A DNA stretch of 64,000 nt from Streptomyces malaysiense (GCF_000980885.2 NZ_LBDA02000055.1:1-64000); one strand, 5' to 3'. Shown: positions 35,953 to 43,842, numbered from the stretch's first letter. The notes: generated by a model not told the origin, from the sequence alone. Translations and numbers: made by a program.

Positions 35953-36846
35953 TCAGACCTGTGCGCCGGACAGCCGTTCCACCGACCGCAGCAGGGCCGA
36001 GTGGTCCAGGCCGCCGTCGCCCTGGGCACGCAGGGACGCCACCAGCTGTGCGACCACGGCGCCGACCGGCAGGGCCGCGCCGACGCTGCGGGCGGCGTCG
36101 GTCACGATGCCCATGTCCTTGTGGTGCAGATCGATCCGGAAGCCCGGCGCGAAGTCGCGGTTCAGGAAGTTGTCCTTCTTGCGCGTCAGCACCGTCGAGC
36201 CGGCGAGGCCCCCGTTCAGCACGTCGAGGGCGGCCGCGAGGTCCACCCCCGACTTCTCCAGGAAGACCACGGCCTCGGCGCACGCCTGGATGTTGACGGC
36301 GACGATCAGCTGGTTGGCCGCCTTCACGGTCTGACCCGAGCCGTGCGGTCCGCAGAGCACGATGGTCTTGCCGAGGGCCTCGAAGAGGGGCTTCGCCTCG
36401 TCGAAGTCGGCCTGGTCGCCGCCGACCATGATGGACAGCACCGCCTCGACGGCACCGGCCTCGCCGCCGGAGACCGGGGCGTCCAGGACCCGGACGCCCT
36501 TCTCCTCGGCGGCGGCCGCCAGGTCGATCGAGGTCCCCGGGGTGATCGAGGACATGTCGATCAGCAGGGTGCCGGGGCGGACGTTCTCCAGGATGCCGTC
36601 CGGGCCGTAGGCGATGGCCTCCACCTGCGGGGACGCGGGCACCATCGTGATCACCACATCGGCGTCGCGCACGGCCTCGGCGATCGAGGGGGCCGCGGTG
36701 CCGCCGGCGGCGGCCAGCCGGTCCAGTTTCGCCTGCTCCAGGGTGTGGCCGGTGACGTCGTAACCCGCCTTGATCAGGTTCTCGGACATGGGGGAGCCCA
36801 TGATGCCGAGGCCGATCCAGGCGATCTTCGGAAGCGTCTTGCTCAT
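35953..36846 (-). CDS. glxR: 2-hydroxy-3-oxopropionate (tartronate semialdehyde) reductase
   Basis: 297 residues of the beta-hydroxyacid dehydrogenase family. It reduces tartronate semialdehyde, made by glyoxylate carboligase, to D-glycerate with NAD(P)H. The N-terminal Rossmann motif is GLGIMG at 12-17; the substrate-binding DAPVSGGEAGA is near 118 and the catalytic Lys is in GQTVKAANQLIVAVN. It follows the hydroxypyruvate isomerase gene by 44 bases, forming a two-gene operon from the promoter near 37840. GAGAGAGG precedes the ATG. Confidence 0.93.
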   Translation of the reverse strand: MSKTLPKIAWIGLGIMGSPMSENLIKAGYDVTGHTLEQAKLDRLAAAGGTAAPSIAEAVRDADVVITMVPASPQVEAIAYGPDGILENVRPGTLLIDMSSITPGTSIDLAAAAEEKGVRVLDAPVSGGEAGAVEAVLSIMVGGDQADFDEAKPLFEALGKTIVLCGPHGSGQTVKAANQLIVAVNIQACAEAVVFLEKSGVDLAAALDVLNGGLAGSTVLTRKKDNFLNRDFAPGFRIDLHHKDMGIVTDAARSVGAALPVGAVVAQLVASLRAQGDGGLDHSALLRSVERLSGAQV

Positions 36847-36890
36847 GTTCGGGGGTGCCTCTCTCAACTGCCGTGCAAAGTCTGGGAAGT

Positions 36891-37748
36891 TCAGCGCGCG
36901 GGGCGCGCCTCGCGCGGGAGCCAGTCGAAGGCCTCGGCGCTCGGGCGGTCGCCCGGCTTGTACTCCAGGCCCACCCAGCCCTCGTAACCGGCCTTCCGCA
37001 GCCGGTCGAGCGACTCCGCCAGCGGGAGCGTGCCCGTGCCGGGGGCGCCGCGGCCCGGGTTGTCGGCGATCTGGACATGGCCGGTCTTCGCGGTGTAGCG
37101 GTCGATCACCGCGGGCAGGTCCTCGCCGTTCATGGCCAGGTGGTACAGGTCCATCAGGAACGACGCGTTCCCGAGTCCCGTGGCCGCGTTGACCCGGTCG
37201 ACGACCTCCACCGCGGCCGGCGCCGACACCAGCGGGTAGCGCGGCGACTCGGGCGCGTTCAGCGCCTCGATCAGCAGCGTCGCCCCGATCCGGTCGGCGG
37301 CGCGGGCCGCGAGGGTCAGGTTCTCCAGGGCGAGCGCGTCCTGCTCGGCAGGGTCCACGCCGTCCACGCGGTTGCCGTAGAGCGCGTTGAGCGCCGTGCA
37401 GCCGAGGGACGCGGCGAAGTCCGCCGTCACGTCGATGTTGGCGCGGAACCGCTCGGACTCCTCGCCGGGGACGGACAGGGCGCCGCGATCGGGGCCCGGG
37501 AGCTGTCCGGCGTAGAAGTTCAGTCCGGTCAGCCTTACGCCCGCCTCCTCGATCGCCCGTTTCAGGGCGTCCAGGCGGGATTTCTCGGGGGTGGGTGAGT
37601 CGACCCAGGGCCACCACAGCTCGACCGCGGAGAAGCCCGCCGCGGCGGCGGCCGCGGGGCGCTCCAGGAGCGGGAGTTCCGTGAAGAGGATCGACAGGTT
37701 GACGTTGAAGCGCTGGTCTGCGGCTGTGCCCCAGTCGAAGCCTGGCAT
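36891..37748 (-). CDS. hyi: Hydroxypyruvate isomerase
   Basis: 285 residues, TIM-barrel xylose-isomerase-like family. It interconverts hydroxypyruvate and tartronate semialdehyde. Visible family segments: FNVNLSILFTELPLLERPAAAAAAGFSAVELWWP, GLNFYAGQLPGPDRGALS, LIEALNAPESPRYPLV (metal-binding Glu), FLMDLYHLAMNGEDL and GHVQIADNPGRGAPGTG. It is the first gene of the hyi-glxR operon, behind the paired TTCC boxes. The ATG has no strong ribosome binding site. Confidence 0.93.
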   Translation of the reverse strand: MPGFDWGTAADQRFNVNLSILFTELPLLERPAAAAAAGFSAVELWWPWVDSPTPEKSRLDALKRAIEEAGVRLTGLNFYAGQLPGPDRGALSVPGEESERFRANIDVTADFAASLGCTALNALYGNRVDGVDPAEQDALALENLTLAARAADRIGATLLIEALNAPESPRYPLVSAPAAVEVVDRVNAATGLGNASFLMDLYHLAMNGEDLPAVIDRYTAKTGHVQIADNPGRGAPGTGTLPLAESLDRLRKAGYEGWVGLEYKPGDRPSAEAFDWLPREARPAR

Positions 37749-37778
37749 GTCGGGCCGCGCTCCCTTCCGTGGTAGTAA

Positions 37779-37793
37779 TTCCGTATTACGGAA
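37779..37793 (-). promoter_or_regulatory. TTCC-N7-GGAA box, proximal copy (hyi promoter)
   Basis: TTCCGTATTACGGAA, a perfect palindrome with 7-bp arms. Centre 21 bp from the distal box, as at gcl. Confidence 0.7.
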
Positions 37794-37799
37794 GTTCGT

Positions 37800-37814
37800 T
37801 TCTGCTTAATGGAA
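37800..37814 (-). promoter_or_regulatory. TTCC-N7-GAA box, distal copy (hyi promoter)
   Basis: TTCCATTAAGCAGAA on the minus strand. A TTGACA -35 lies at 37838-37843 (minus strand), about 29 bases upstream, so the box covers the presumed start site. Confidence 0.6.
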
Positions 37815-37903
37815 GATTGCCGCCGTGTGTCGGTGCTTGTCAAGAGGGGTCCGCAGGCCGGTCCCTGCTGGGGCGCCCCGGGGCGCGCGTCGCGCGTTAG
37901 GTT

Positions 37904-38194
37904 GTGCGCGTGCGATTGAGAGTGGAGTTCACGACCGAACCCTTCGACTTGGAAGAGGCCCCCGCGCATGCCCTGGCGGCGCGCGAGGTCATCGAGGCCG
38001 CGGCCCTCGACGCCGTGGACGTGGGCCCGTTCGGCAACACCGCCGAGGGCGGCGCCGAGCGCGTGCTCACCGCGGTGGACGCGCTGCTGCGCAGGAGTCT
38101 CGCGGCCGGCGCCACCCGGATCTCGCTCCAGGTCAACGTGCTGGGCGACGGGGACGGCGCGGACGGCCGGAGCGATGGGGAGGGCGATAGGTGA
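37904..38194 (+). CDS. Thiamine-binding protein (DUF77/MTH1187-like)
   Basis: About 96 residues. The pattern MRLRVEFTTEPFDL-like N-terminus, AREVIEAAALDAVDVGPFGNT and RRSLAAGATRISLQVNVL matches the small ferredoxin-fold DUF77 proteins, some of which bind thiamine or its parts. GTG 37904 and GTG 37910 are both possible starts. It overlaps the next gene by four bases. Glyoxylate carboligase needs ThDP, so a thiamine-handling protein here may be functional rather than accidental; that link is inference. Confidence 0.7.
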   Translation: MRVRLRVEFTTEPFDLEEAPAHALAAREVIEAAALDAVDVGPFGNTAEGGAERVLTAVDALLRRSLAAGATRISLQVNVLGDGDGADGRSDGEGDR

Positions 38195-38553
38195 CCGGGG
38201 AGCAGCCCTTCATCGCGGCCGTGAAACCGCTGGTCGACGCCATGGGCGGGGTGATGATGCCGCCCGACGAGGCCGGCCCCGAGGACGTCGTGCTCGCCTG
38301 GGAGGGGGCCGATGTCGTCGCCGTACGGCTGCCTCAGCTCGCCGACTCCCTCGATCACATCCTCGCCGCGATGGAGCGCAGGGAGGGGCGGCCGCTGTCC
38401 GACCTGGACCGCAGGGCCAAACAGGAGGTCGTGCGGATACTGGAGGCGCGGGGTGCCTTCGCGGTGCGGCACGGCGTGGAGACCGTGGCGAGCGCGCTGG
38501 GCGTCAGCCGCTTCACCGTCTACAACTACCTCAACCGGGAGAAGGGCGCCTGA
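38191..38553 (+). CDS. Fis-type helix-turn-helix protein
   Basis: 120 residues. The C-terminal third is a Fis/HTH_8-type helix-turn-helix (RRAKQEVVRILEARGAFAVR, then ETVASALGVSRFTVYNYLN). The N-terminal part (AVKPLVDAMGGVMMPPDEAG...VVLAWEGADVVAVRLPQLAD) is a conserved small domain common in actinobacteria next to this HTH. It overlaps the thiamine-binding gene by 4 bases and sits immediately upstream of the uricase operon, 49 bases before its operator, so it is a candidate regulator of that operon. Target unproven. Confidence 0.75.
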   Translation: MTGEQPFIAAVKPLVDAMGGVMMPPDEAGPEDVVLAWEGADVVAVRLPQLADSLDHILAAMERREGRPLSDLDRRAKQEVVRILEARGAFAVRHGVETVASALGVSRFTVYNYLNREKGA

Positions 38554-38601
38554 AGCCCTCAGGAGGTGTCGCCGCTCGTAACAGCTTGTAACGCGGATTT
38601 T

Positions 38602-38616
38602 TCAACAAAGTGTTGA
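38602..38616 (+). promoter_or_regulatory. TCAACA-N3-TGTTGA operator at uricase operon promoter
   Basis: TTCAACAAAGTGTTGACG (38601-38618) holds perfect 6-bp arms and overlaps the -35 TTGACG. It differs from the catalase site at one base in 18. Confidence 0.75.
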
Positions 38617-38642
38617 CGTGGCGTTTCCGGGGGCGTTAGCTA
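38613..38642 (+). promoter_or_regulatory. Uricase operon promoter
   Basis: TTGACG (38613-38618), 18-bp spacer, TAGCTA (38637-38642). Same spacing as the catalase promoter. Start site about 40 bases before the OHCU decarboxylase GTG. Confidence 0.65.
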
Positions 38643-38690
38643 TCGGCAGCCCGTTCAGCACGAAGGCCGAATCCGGCCACGGAGGCTCCC

Positions 38691-39203
38691 GTGACGTCGA
38701 CTTCCACGCCCCCGGGTCTGGCCCGGTTCAACGATCTGGAGGAGCGGGCGGCTTTCGCCGCCCTCCACGAGGCGTGCGCCTCCAGCACGTGGGCACGACG
38801 GCTGACCGCCGCCCGCCCCTACGCCACAGCCGAGGAGCTCTACGCGGCGAGCGACGCGGCCCTGGCCGAGCTGACCGCCGCCGACCTGGCGGAGGCGATG
38901 GCCGGGCACCCGCCGATCGGGCGGCCCCGGCCGGGCGATCCGGCCTCGGCCCGTGAGCAGCGCGGCATGGCCGGCGCGTCCGACGAGCTCAAGGCCGAGA
39001 TGCTCGAACTCAACCTGGCCTACCAGGAGAGGTTCGGACACGTCTTCCTCATCTGCGCCACCGGTCTGACCGGCGAGCGGATGCGGGACGCGGTCAAGGC
39101 GCGGATCGGCAACGCGCCGGAGCGGGAGCGGGAGATCGTCCGCACCGAGCTGGGGAAGATCAACCGCATCCGACTGGCCCGACTCGTCGAAGAGGACGCC
39201 TGA
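38691..39203 (+). CDS. uraD: OHCU decarboxylase (2-oxo-4-hydroxy-4-carboxy-5-ureidoimidazoline decarboxylase)
   Basis: 170 residues, the final step of urate to (S)-allantoin. All-helical OHCU decarboxylase fold with the catalytic His in AGHPPIGRP near residue 67, SAREQRGMAGAS, and ELNLAYQERFGHVFLICATG near residues 105-125, then a basic C-terminal helix. GGAGG precedes the GTG start. First gene of the uraD-uraH-uricase operon, whose members are only 3-4 bases apart. Confidence 0.94.
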   Translation: MTSTSTPPGLARFNDLEERAAFAALHEACASSTWARRLTAARPYATAEELYAASDAALAELTAADLAEAMAGHPPIGRPRPGDPASAREQRGMAGASDELKAEMLELNLAYQERFGHVFLICATGLTGERMRDAVKARIGNAPEREREIVRTELGKINRIRLARLVEEDA

Positions 39204-39206
39204 CCC

Positions 39207-39614
39207 ATGAGCACCAGCACCACCGCCTCCGTGTCCACGCACATCCTGGACACCTCGATCGGCCGCCCCGCCGAGGGCGTCGCCGTCCACCTCTTCGCCC
39301 GCTCGGGCCGGGACGCGGACTGGCGGGCGCTCGGCGGCTCCGCGACCGATGCCGACGGCCGGTGCAAGGACCTGCCGACGCCACCGGTGGGTACCACCCA
39401 GGTACGGCTCGACTTCGCGGTGGAGCCGTACTTCCGAGAGCAATCAGCGAACCAGCAAGCCGATGCGCAGCAGGACGCCCCCGCGAATCGGGACAGCGGA
39501 CCGGCCGTGTTCTTCCCGGAGGTGGCGATCACCTTCGCCGTCGTACCGGGCGAGCACTACCACGTACCGCTGCTGCTCAACCCGTTCGGCTACTCCGTTT
39601 ACCGAGGGAGCTAG
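39207..39614 (+). CDS. uraH: 5-hydroxyisourate hydrolase (transthyretin-like)
   Basis: 135 residues. It hydrolyses 5-hydroxyisourate made by uricase. The N-terminal THILDTSIGRPAEG and the C-terminal YHVPLLLNPFGYSVYRGS give the conserved His, Arg and YRGS positions of the family. A Gln/Ala-rich insertion of about 20 residues (near 77-99, EQSANQQADAQQDAP...) in the loop between PYF and FFPEV makes it longer than the usual 110-120 residues. It follows uraD by 3 bases and precedes uricase by 4. Confidence 0.94.
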   Translation: MSTSTTASVSTHILDTSIGRPAEGVAVHLFARSGRDADWRALGGSATDADGRCKDLPTPPVGTTQVRLDFAVEPYFREQSANQQADAQQDAPANRDSGPAVFFPEVAITFAVVPGEHYHVPLLLNPFGYSVYRGS

Positions 39615-39618
39615 CTAC

Positions 39619-40566
39619 ATGACCGTCAATTCCCGCCCTGCCCGCCCTGTGATCCTGGGCCAGAACCAGTACGGCAAGGCCGAGAACCGAGTCGTCAAGA
39701 TCACGCGGGACGGCGCCACCCATCACATCAAGGACCTCAACGTCTCCGTGGCGCTGAGCGGTGACATGGAGGACGTCCACTACTCCGGCTCCAACGCCCA
39801 TGTGCTGCCGACCGACACCACCAAGAACACGGTGTTCGCGTTCGCCAAGGAGCACGGCATCGAGTCCGCCGAGCAGTTCGGCATCCATCTCGCCCGCCAC
39901 TTCGTCACCTCGCAGGAGCCGATCCAGCGCGCCCGGATCCGGATCGAGGAGTACTCCTGGGAGCGGATCGCCACCTCCGACGCCAATTCCCAGTTCATCG
40001 GGGCGGACGAGGTCAAGCACTCCTTCGTCCGCAAGGGCCAGGAGACCCGGCTCACCCAGATCACCTACGACGGCTCGTCCTGGGAGGTCGTCTCCGGCCT
40101 CAAGGACCTGACCGTCATGAACTCGACCAACTCCGAGTTCTGGGGCTACGCCAAGGACAAGTACACGACGCTCAAGGAGGCCCACGACCGCATCCTGGCG
40201 ACCTCCGTCTCCAGCCGCTGGCGGTTCAACTGGACCGACGACGAGCAGAAGATGCCCCAGTGGGAGAAGTCCTACGAGCAGGTGAAGAAGCACATGCTCC
40301 AGGCGTTCGCGGAGACCTACTCGCTCTCCCTGCAGCAGACGATGTACCAGATGGGCGCGCGCATCATCAACAACCGCAGCGAGATCGACGAGGTCCGCTT
40401 CTCGCTGCCCAACAAGCACCACTTCCTGGTCGACCTGGAGCCGTTCGGGCTCAAGAACGACAACGAGGTCTACTACGCCGCCGACCGGCCCTACGGCCTG
40501 ATCGAGGCGACGATCCTGCGGGACGGCTGCGAACCGCGGATCCCGGTGGACCTCACCAACCTCTGA
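39619..40566 (+). CDS. Uricase (factor-independent urate hydroxylase)
   Basis: 315 residues, T-fold urate oxidase. It oxidises urate with O2 to 5-hydroxyisourate and H2O2, without cofactor. Family landmarks: GQNQYGKAENRVVKITRDG with the catalytic Lys/Thr region, LPTDTTKNTVFAFAKEHG, SGLKDLTVMNSTNSEFWGY, and the signature NRSEIDEVRFSLPNKHHF near 253-270. It is the last gene of the operon; GAGGGAG precedes its ATG. Peroxide formed here makes shared control with the catalase sensible. Confidence 0.96.
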   Translation: MTVNSRPARPVILGQNQYGKAENRVVKITRDGATHHIKDLNVSVALSGDMEDVHYSGSNAHVLPTDTTKNTVFAFAKEHGIESAEQFGIHLARHFVTSQEPIQRARIRIEEYSWERIATSDANSQFIGADEVKHSFVRKGQETRLTQITYDGSSWEVVSGLKDLTVMNSTNSEFWGYAKDKYTTLKEAHDRILATSVSSRWRFNWTDDEQKMPQWEKSYEQVKKHMLQAFAETYSLSLQQTMYQMGARIINNRSEIDEVRFSLPNKHHFLVDLEPFGLKNDNEVYYAADRPYGLIEATILRDGCEPRIPVDLTNL

Positions 40567-40588
40567 TCCACCCCCCTTTTCTCGGCAC

Positions 40589-40629
40589 CCGCGGCCGGGG
40601 CGACGCCCCCACCCGAACCCCGGCCGCGG
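40589..40629 (+). terminator. Hairpin after uricase
   Basis: CCGCGGCCGGGG (40589-40600) pairs exactly with CCCCGGCCGCGG (40618-40629); loop 17 bases. It separates the uricase operon from the deaminase gene. Confidence 0.65.
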
Positions 40630-40696
40630 TACTCAAATCTCCCAGGGTCCTGCCGTGCCCTCCCCACAGAAGTCCGCTGAGCGAAAAGGACGGAAC

Positions 40697-42076
40697 ATGG
40701 CAGCAGCCCAGCGCATCGTCATCGAGAACTGCTCGATCGCGACCGTCGACGCCGAAGACACCGAATACGCCTCCGGGTACCTGGTCCTCGCCGGCAACCG
40801 CATCGAGGCGCTCGGCGCCGGGTCGGCTCCCGAGGGCCTGGAGAACGTGGTCCGCCGGATCGACGCGACCGGACATCTCGCGACCCCCGGCCTGATCAAC
40901 ACCCACCACCACTTCTACCAGTGGATCACCCGGGGCCTGGCCACGGACCACAACCTGTTCGACTGGCTGGTCGCGCTCTACCCGGTCTGGGCGCGCATCG
41001 ACGAGTCCATGGCCTACACGGCGGCCCAGGGGTCGCTCGCCATGATGGCCCGCGGCGGTGTCACCACCGCCATGGACCACCACTACGTCTATCCGCGCGG
41101 CACCGGCGACCTGTCCGGCGCCATCATCCGCGCCGCCCGCGAGACGGGCGTCCGCTTCACCCTCGCCCGCGGCTCCATGGACCGCGGCGAGTCGGACGGG
41201 GGGCTGCCCCCGGACTTCGCGGTGGAGAGCCTGGAGGGCGCGCTCGCCGCGACCCAGGCCACCGTCGAGGAGCACCACGACCCCTCCTTCGACGCCATGA
41301 CCCAGGTCGCCGTCGCCCCCTGCTCCCCCTTCTCCGTCTCCACCGACCTCCTGCGCAACGCGGCCGAGCTGGCCCGCCGCCTCGGCGTACGGCTGCACAC
41401 GCACGGCTCGGAGACCGTGGAGGAGGAGAAGTTCTGCCACGAGCTGTTCGGCATGGGCCCGACCGACTACTTCGAGTCCACCGGCTGGCTGGGCGAGGAC
41501 GTGTGGATGGCGCACTGCGTCCACATGAACGACTCCGACATCGCCGCCTTCGCCCGTACCGGGACCGGCGTCGCCCACTGCCCCTCGTCCAACGCCCGGC
41601 TCGCCGCCGGCATCGCACGGGTCCCGGACATGCTCGCCGCCGGCGTCCCGGTCGGCCTCGGCGTCGACGGCACCGCCTCCAACGAGTCCGGCGAACTCCA
41701 CACCGAGCTGCGCAACGCCCTGCTCATCAACCGGCTCGGCGCCCACCGGGAGGCCGCGCTGAACGCCCGCCAGGCCCTGCGGCTCGGCACCCACGGGGGC
41801 GCCCGCGTCCTCGGCCGCGCCGCCGAGACCGGTTCCCTGGAGGCGGGCAAGCTGGCCGACGTGGTGCTGTGGAAGCTGGACACACTGGCCCACGCCTCCA
41901 TCGCCGACCCGGTGACCGCCCTGGTCCTCGGCGCGGCCGCCCCGGTCACCGCGTCGTTCGTGAACGGTCGTCAGATCGTCGCGGACGGACGGCTGCTGAC
42001 CGTCGACGAGGACGCCGTCGCGCGCGCCACCCGCGACGAGGCCCGGCGCCTGGCACAGCTCGCGGCCCAGCGCTGA
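40697..42076 (+). CDS. 8-oxoguanine deaminase (amidohydrolase)
   Basis: 459 residues of the cytosine-deaminase-like amidohydrolase superfamily. Metal ligands: NTHHHFYQW near residue 73, the HTHGSETVEEEK His near 235, MAHCVHM near 272 and GLGVDGTASNESGELH around 322. MARGGVTTAMDHHYVYPRG and the NHLFDWL-like HNLFDWLVALYPVW segment match the 8-oxoguanine deaminase/ATZ-TRZ branch. It would convert 8-oxoguanine or a related aminopurine to urate, feeding uricase directly. AAAAGGACGG precedes the ATG. Confidence 0.88.
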   Translation: MAAAQRIVIENCSIATVDAEDTEYASGYLVLAGNRIEALGAGSAPEGLENVVRRIDATGHLATPGLINTHHHFYQWITRGLATDHNLFDWLVALYPVWARIDESMAYTAAQGSLAMMARGGVTTAMDHHYVYPRGTGDLSGAIIRAARETGVRFTLARGSMDRGESDGGLPPDFAVESLEGALAATQATVEEHHDPSFDAMTQVAVAPCSPFSVSTDLLRNAAELARRLGVRLHTHGSETVEEEKFCHELFGMGPTDYFESTGWLGEDVWMAHCVHMNDSDIAAFARTGTGVAHCPSSNARLAAGIARVPDMLAAGVPVGLGVDGTASNESGELHTELRNALLINRLGAHREAALNARQALRLGTHGGARVLGRAAETGSLEAGKLADVVLWKLDTLAHASIADPVTALVLGAAAPVTASFVNGRQIVADGRLLTVDEDAVARATRDEARRLAQLAAQR

Positions 42077-42380
42077 CCCCCCGACTCCGGCCGGGAGGGA
42101 CGGCTCCCGGCCGGCAGCCGTGGACCCGAGCGGGGCCCACGGCGGCCGGCTCCGGGGCGCGCACGAGCGTGCGCGCCCCGGAACGGTTCCCCACCAAAAC
42201 CCTTGTGGTTCCCCTCCACGACCCCTACGGATCCCCGTCCACGACCCCCCCAAGGTCCCCCGGTCCCTCCCTCACTCTCGGCTGCGTTCGAGCGGGAGGG
42301 TGCCCCCATGCCCGTCGCGCACCACCTCCCTGACACCCACGTCCACAGCCGACGTGTTCAACCGACCGGAGGAGCCCGTC
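42077..42380. other. Intergenic region before NCS2 permease
   Basis: 304 bases. It holds a terminator hairpin (42151-42182), a short direct repeat (GTCCACGACCCC- and CTCCACGACCCC-type), and a GTTCGAGCGGGAGGG segment that can pair with CTCCCTCACTCTCGG near 42270. No gene and no recognisable purine riboswitch. Confidence 0.5.
42151..42182 (+). terminator. Terminator after 8-oxoguanine deaminase
   Basis: 14-bp perfect stem (42151-42164 with 42169-42182) and GAGC loop. Confidence 0.8.
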
Positions 42381-43778
42381 GTGTCCGCCCAATCCGCCGA
42401 AGCAGCGCCAGTCCCCGTCCACCCGGTGGACGAGAAACTCCCCGCCCTGAAGATGGCGACCAGCGGCCTCCAGCATGTGGCCGCCATGTACGCGGGGGTC
42501 GTCGCCCCGCCCCTGATCGTCGGCGCGGCCGCCGGCCTGTCCGGCGGCGACCTCACCTTCCTCACCGGCGCCTGTCTGTTCACCGCAGGGCTCGCCACGT
42601 TCCTCCAGACCCTCGGCTTCTGGAAGATCGGCGCCCGGCTGCCCTTCGTGAACGGAGTCACCTTCGCCGGCGTCGCCCCCATGACGGCGATCATCGCCTC
42701 GGTCAAGGACAAGTCCGACGCCCTGCCGGTGATCTTCGGGGCGGTCATGGTCGCCGGCCTCCTCGGCTTCCTCGCGGCCCCGGTGTTCTGCAAGGCCGTC
42801 CGCTTCTTCCCGCCGGTCGTCACCGGTACGGTCATCACCCTGATAGGCGTCTCCCTGCTCCCGGTCGCCTTCGGCTGGGCCCAGGGCCCCGACCCCTCGG
42901 CCCACGACTACGGTTCGACCACCAACCTCACCCTGGCCGGCATCACCCTTCTCATCGTCCTGCTGCTGCGCCGATTCACCCGGGGGTTCGTCAAACAGAT
43001 CGCCGTGCTGCTCGGCCTGATCGCGGGCACCCTGATCGCGATCCCGTTCGGGGCCACCGACTTCTCCCCGGTCGCGTCGGCCGACCTGATCGGCTTCCCG
43101 ACGCCCTTCCACTTCGGTGCCCCGCAGTTCCACATCGCCGCGATCCTGTCGATGTGCGTGGTGATGGTGGTCTCGATGACCGAGTCCACCGCCGACATGC
43201 TGGCCCTCGGCGAGATCGTCGAACGGCCCTCCGACGAGCGGACCATCTCGGCCGGCCTGCGGGCCGACACCCTGGGCTCCGCCCTCAGCCCCCTCTTCAA
43301 CGGCTTCATGTGCAGCGCCTTCGCCCAGAACATCGGCCTGGTCGCCATGACCCGCATCCGCAGCCGCTTCGTCGTGGCCTTCGGCGGCGGCTTCCTGGTC
43401 CTGATGGGGCTGTGCCCGGCGGCCGCGGCCCTGATCGCCGTCGTCCCCCGTCCCGTCCTCGGCGGCGCGGGCGTCGTCCTGTTCGGCTCGGTCGCCGCGA
43501 GTGGCATCCAGACCCTGGTGCGGGCCGGCCTGGACAGGGACAACAACGTCCTGATCGTCGCGGTCTCCCTGGCCATCGGGATCGTCCCGATCACGGCGCC
43601 GGACTTCTACCACGCGTTCCCGGACACGGCGCGGATCGTGCTGGACTCCGGGATATCCACGGGGTGTGTCGCGGCGGTGGTGCTGAACCTGGTCTTCAAC
43701 CACCTCGGCCGCGGCCGGGACGCGCAGGACGTCACGCATCCGATGGAGGCGGGGGAGGAGCTGGCGTCGGTGCAGTGA
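42381..43778 (+). CDS. NCS2 family xanthine/uracil-type permease
   Basis: 465 residues with 12 or more hydrophobic segments, nucleobase:cation symporter-2 family. Motifs: LQHVAAMYAGVVAPPLIVG at the first helix, FWKIGARLPFVNGVTFAGVAPM, the signature SMTESTADMLALGEIVERP with the substrate-binding Glu, and NGFMCSAFAQNIGLVAMTRI. It is the second, distinct purine transporter of the window (the other is AzgA type), probably for xanthine or urate. CGGAGGAGCCC precedes GTG 42381. Confidence 0.9.
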   Translation: MSAQSAEAAPVPVHPVDEKLPALKMATSGLQHVAAMYAGVVAPPLIVGAAAGLSGGDLTFLTGACLFTAGLATFLQTLGFWKIGARLPFVNGVTFAGVAPMTAIIASVKDKSDALPVIFGAVMVAGLLGFLAAPVFCKAVRFFPPVVTGTVITLIGVSLLPVAFGWAQGPDPSAHDYGSTTNLTLAGITLLIVLLLRRFTRGFVKQIAVLLGLIAGTLIAIPFGATDFSPVASADLIGFPTPFHFGAPQFHIAAILSMCVVMVVSMTESTADMLALGEIVERPSDERTISAGLRADTLGSALSPLFNGFMCSAFAQNIGLVAMTRIRSRFVVAFGGGFLVLMGLCPAAAALIAVVPRPVLGGAGVVLFGSVAASGIQTLVRAGLDRDNNVLIVAVSLAIGIVPITAPDFYHAFPDTARIVLDSGISTGCVAAVVLNLVFNHLGRGRDAQDVTHPMEAGEELASVQ

Positions 43779-43842
43779 GGCTAGGGCGCGGGGTACGGCG
43801 ACGGCCGTGCCCCGCACCGGGAACCGCCCGCCCCCCGGTGGG

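Noticed and set aside
42077..42380. Purine riboswitch upstream of the NCS2 permease
   Set aside because: No conserved purine-aptamer core; hairpins present fit a terminator. Such riboswitches are not typical of Streptomyces.
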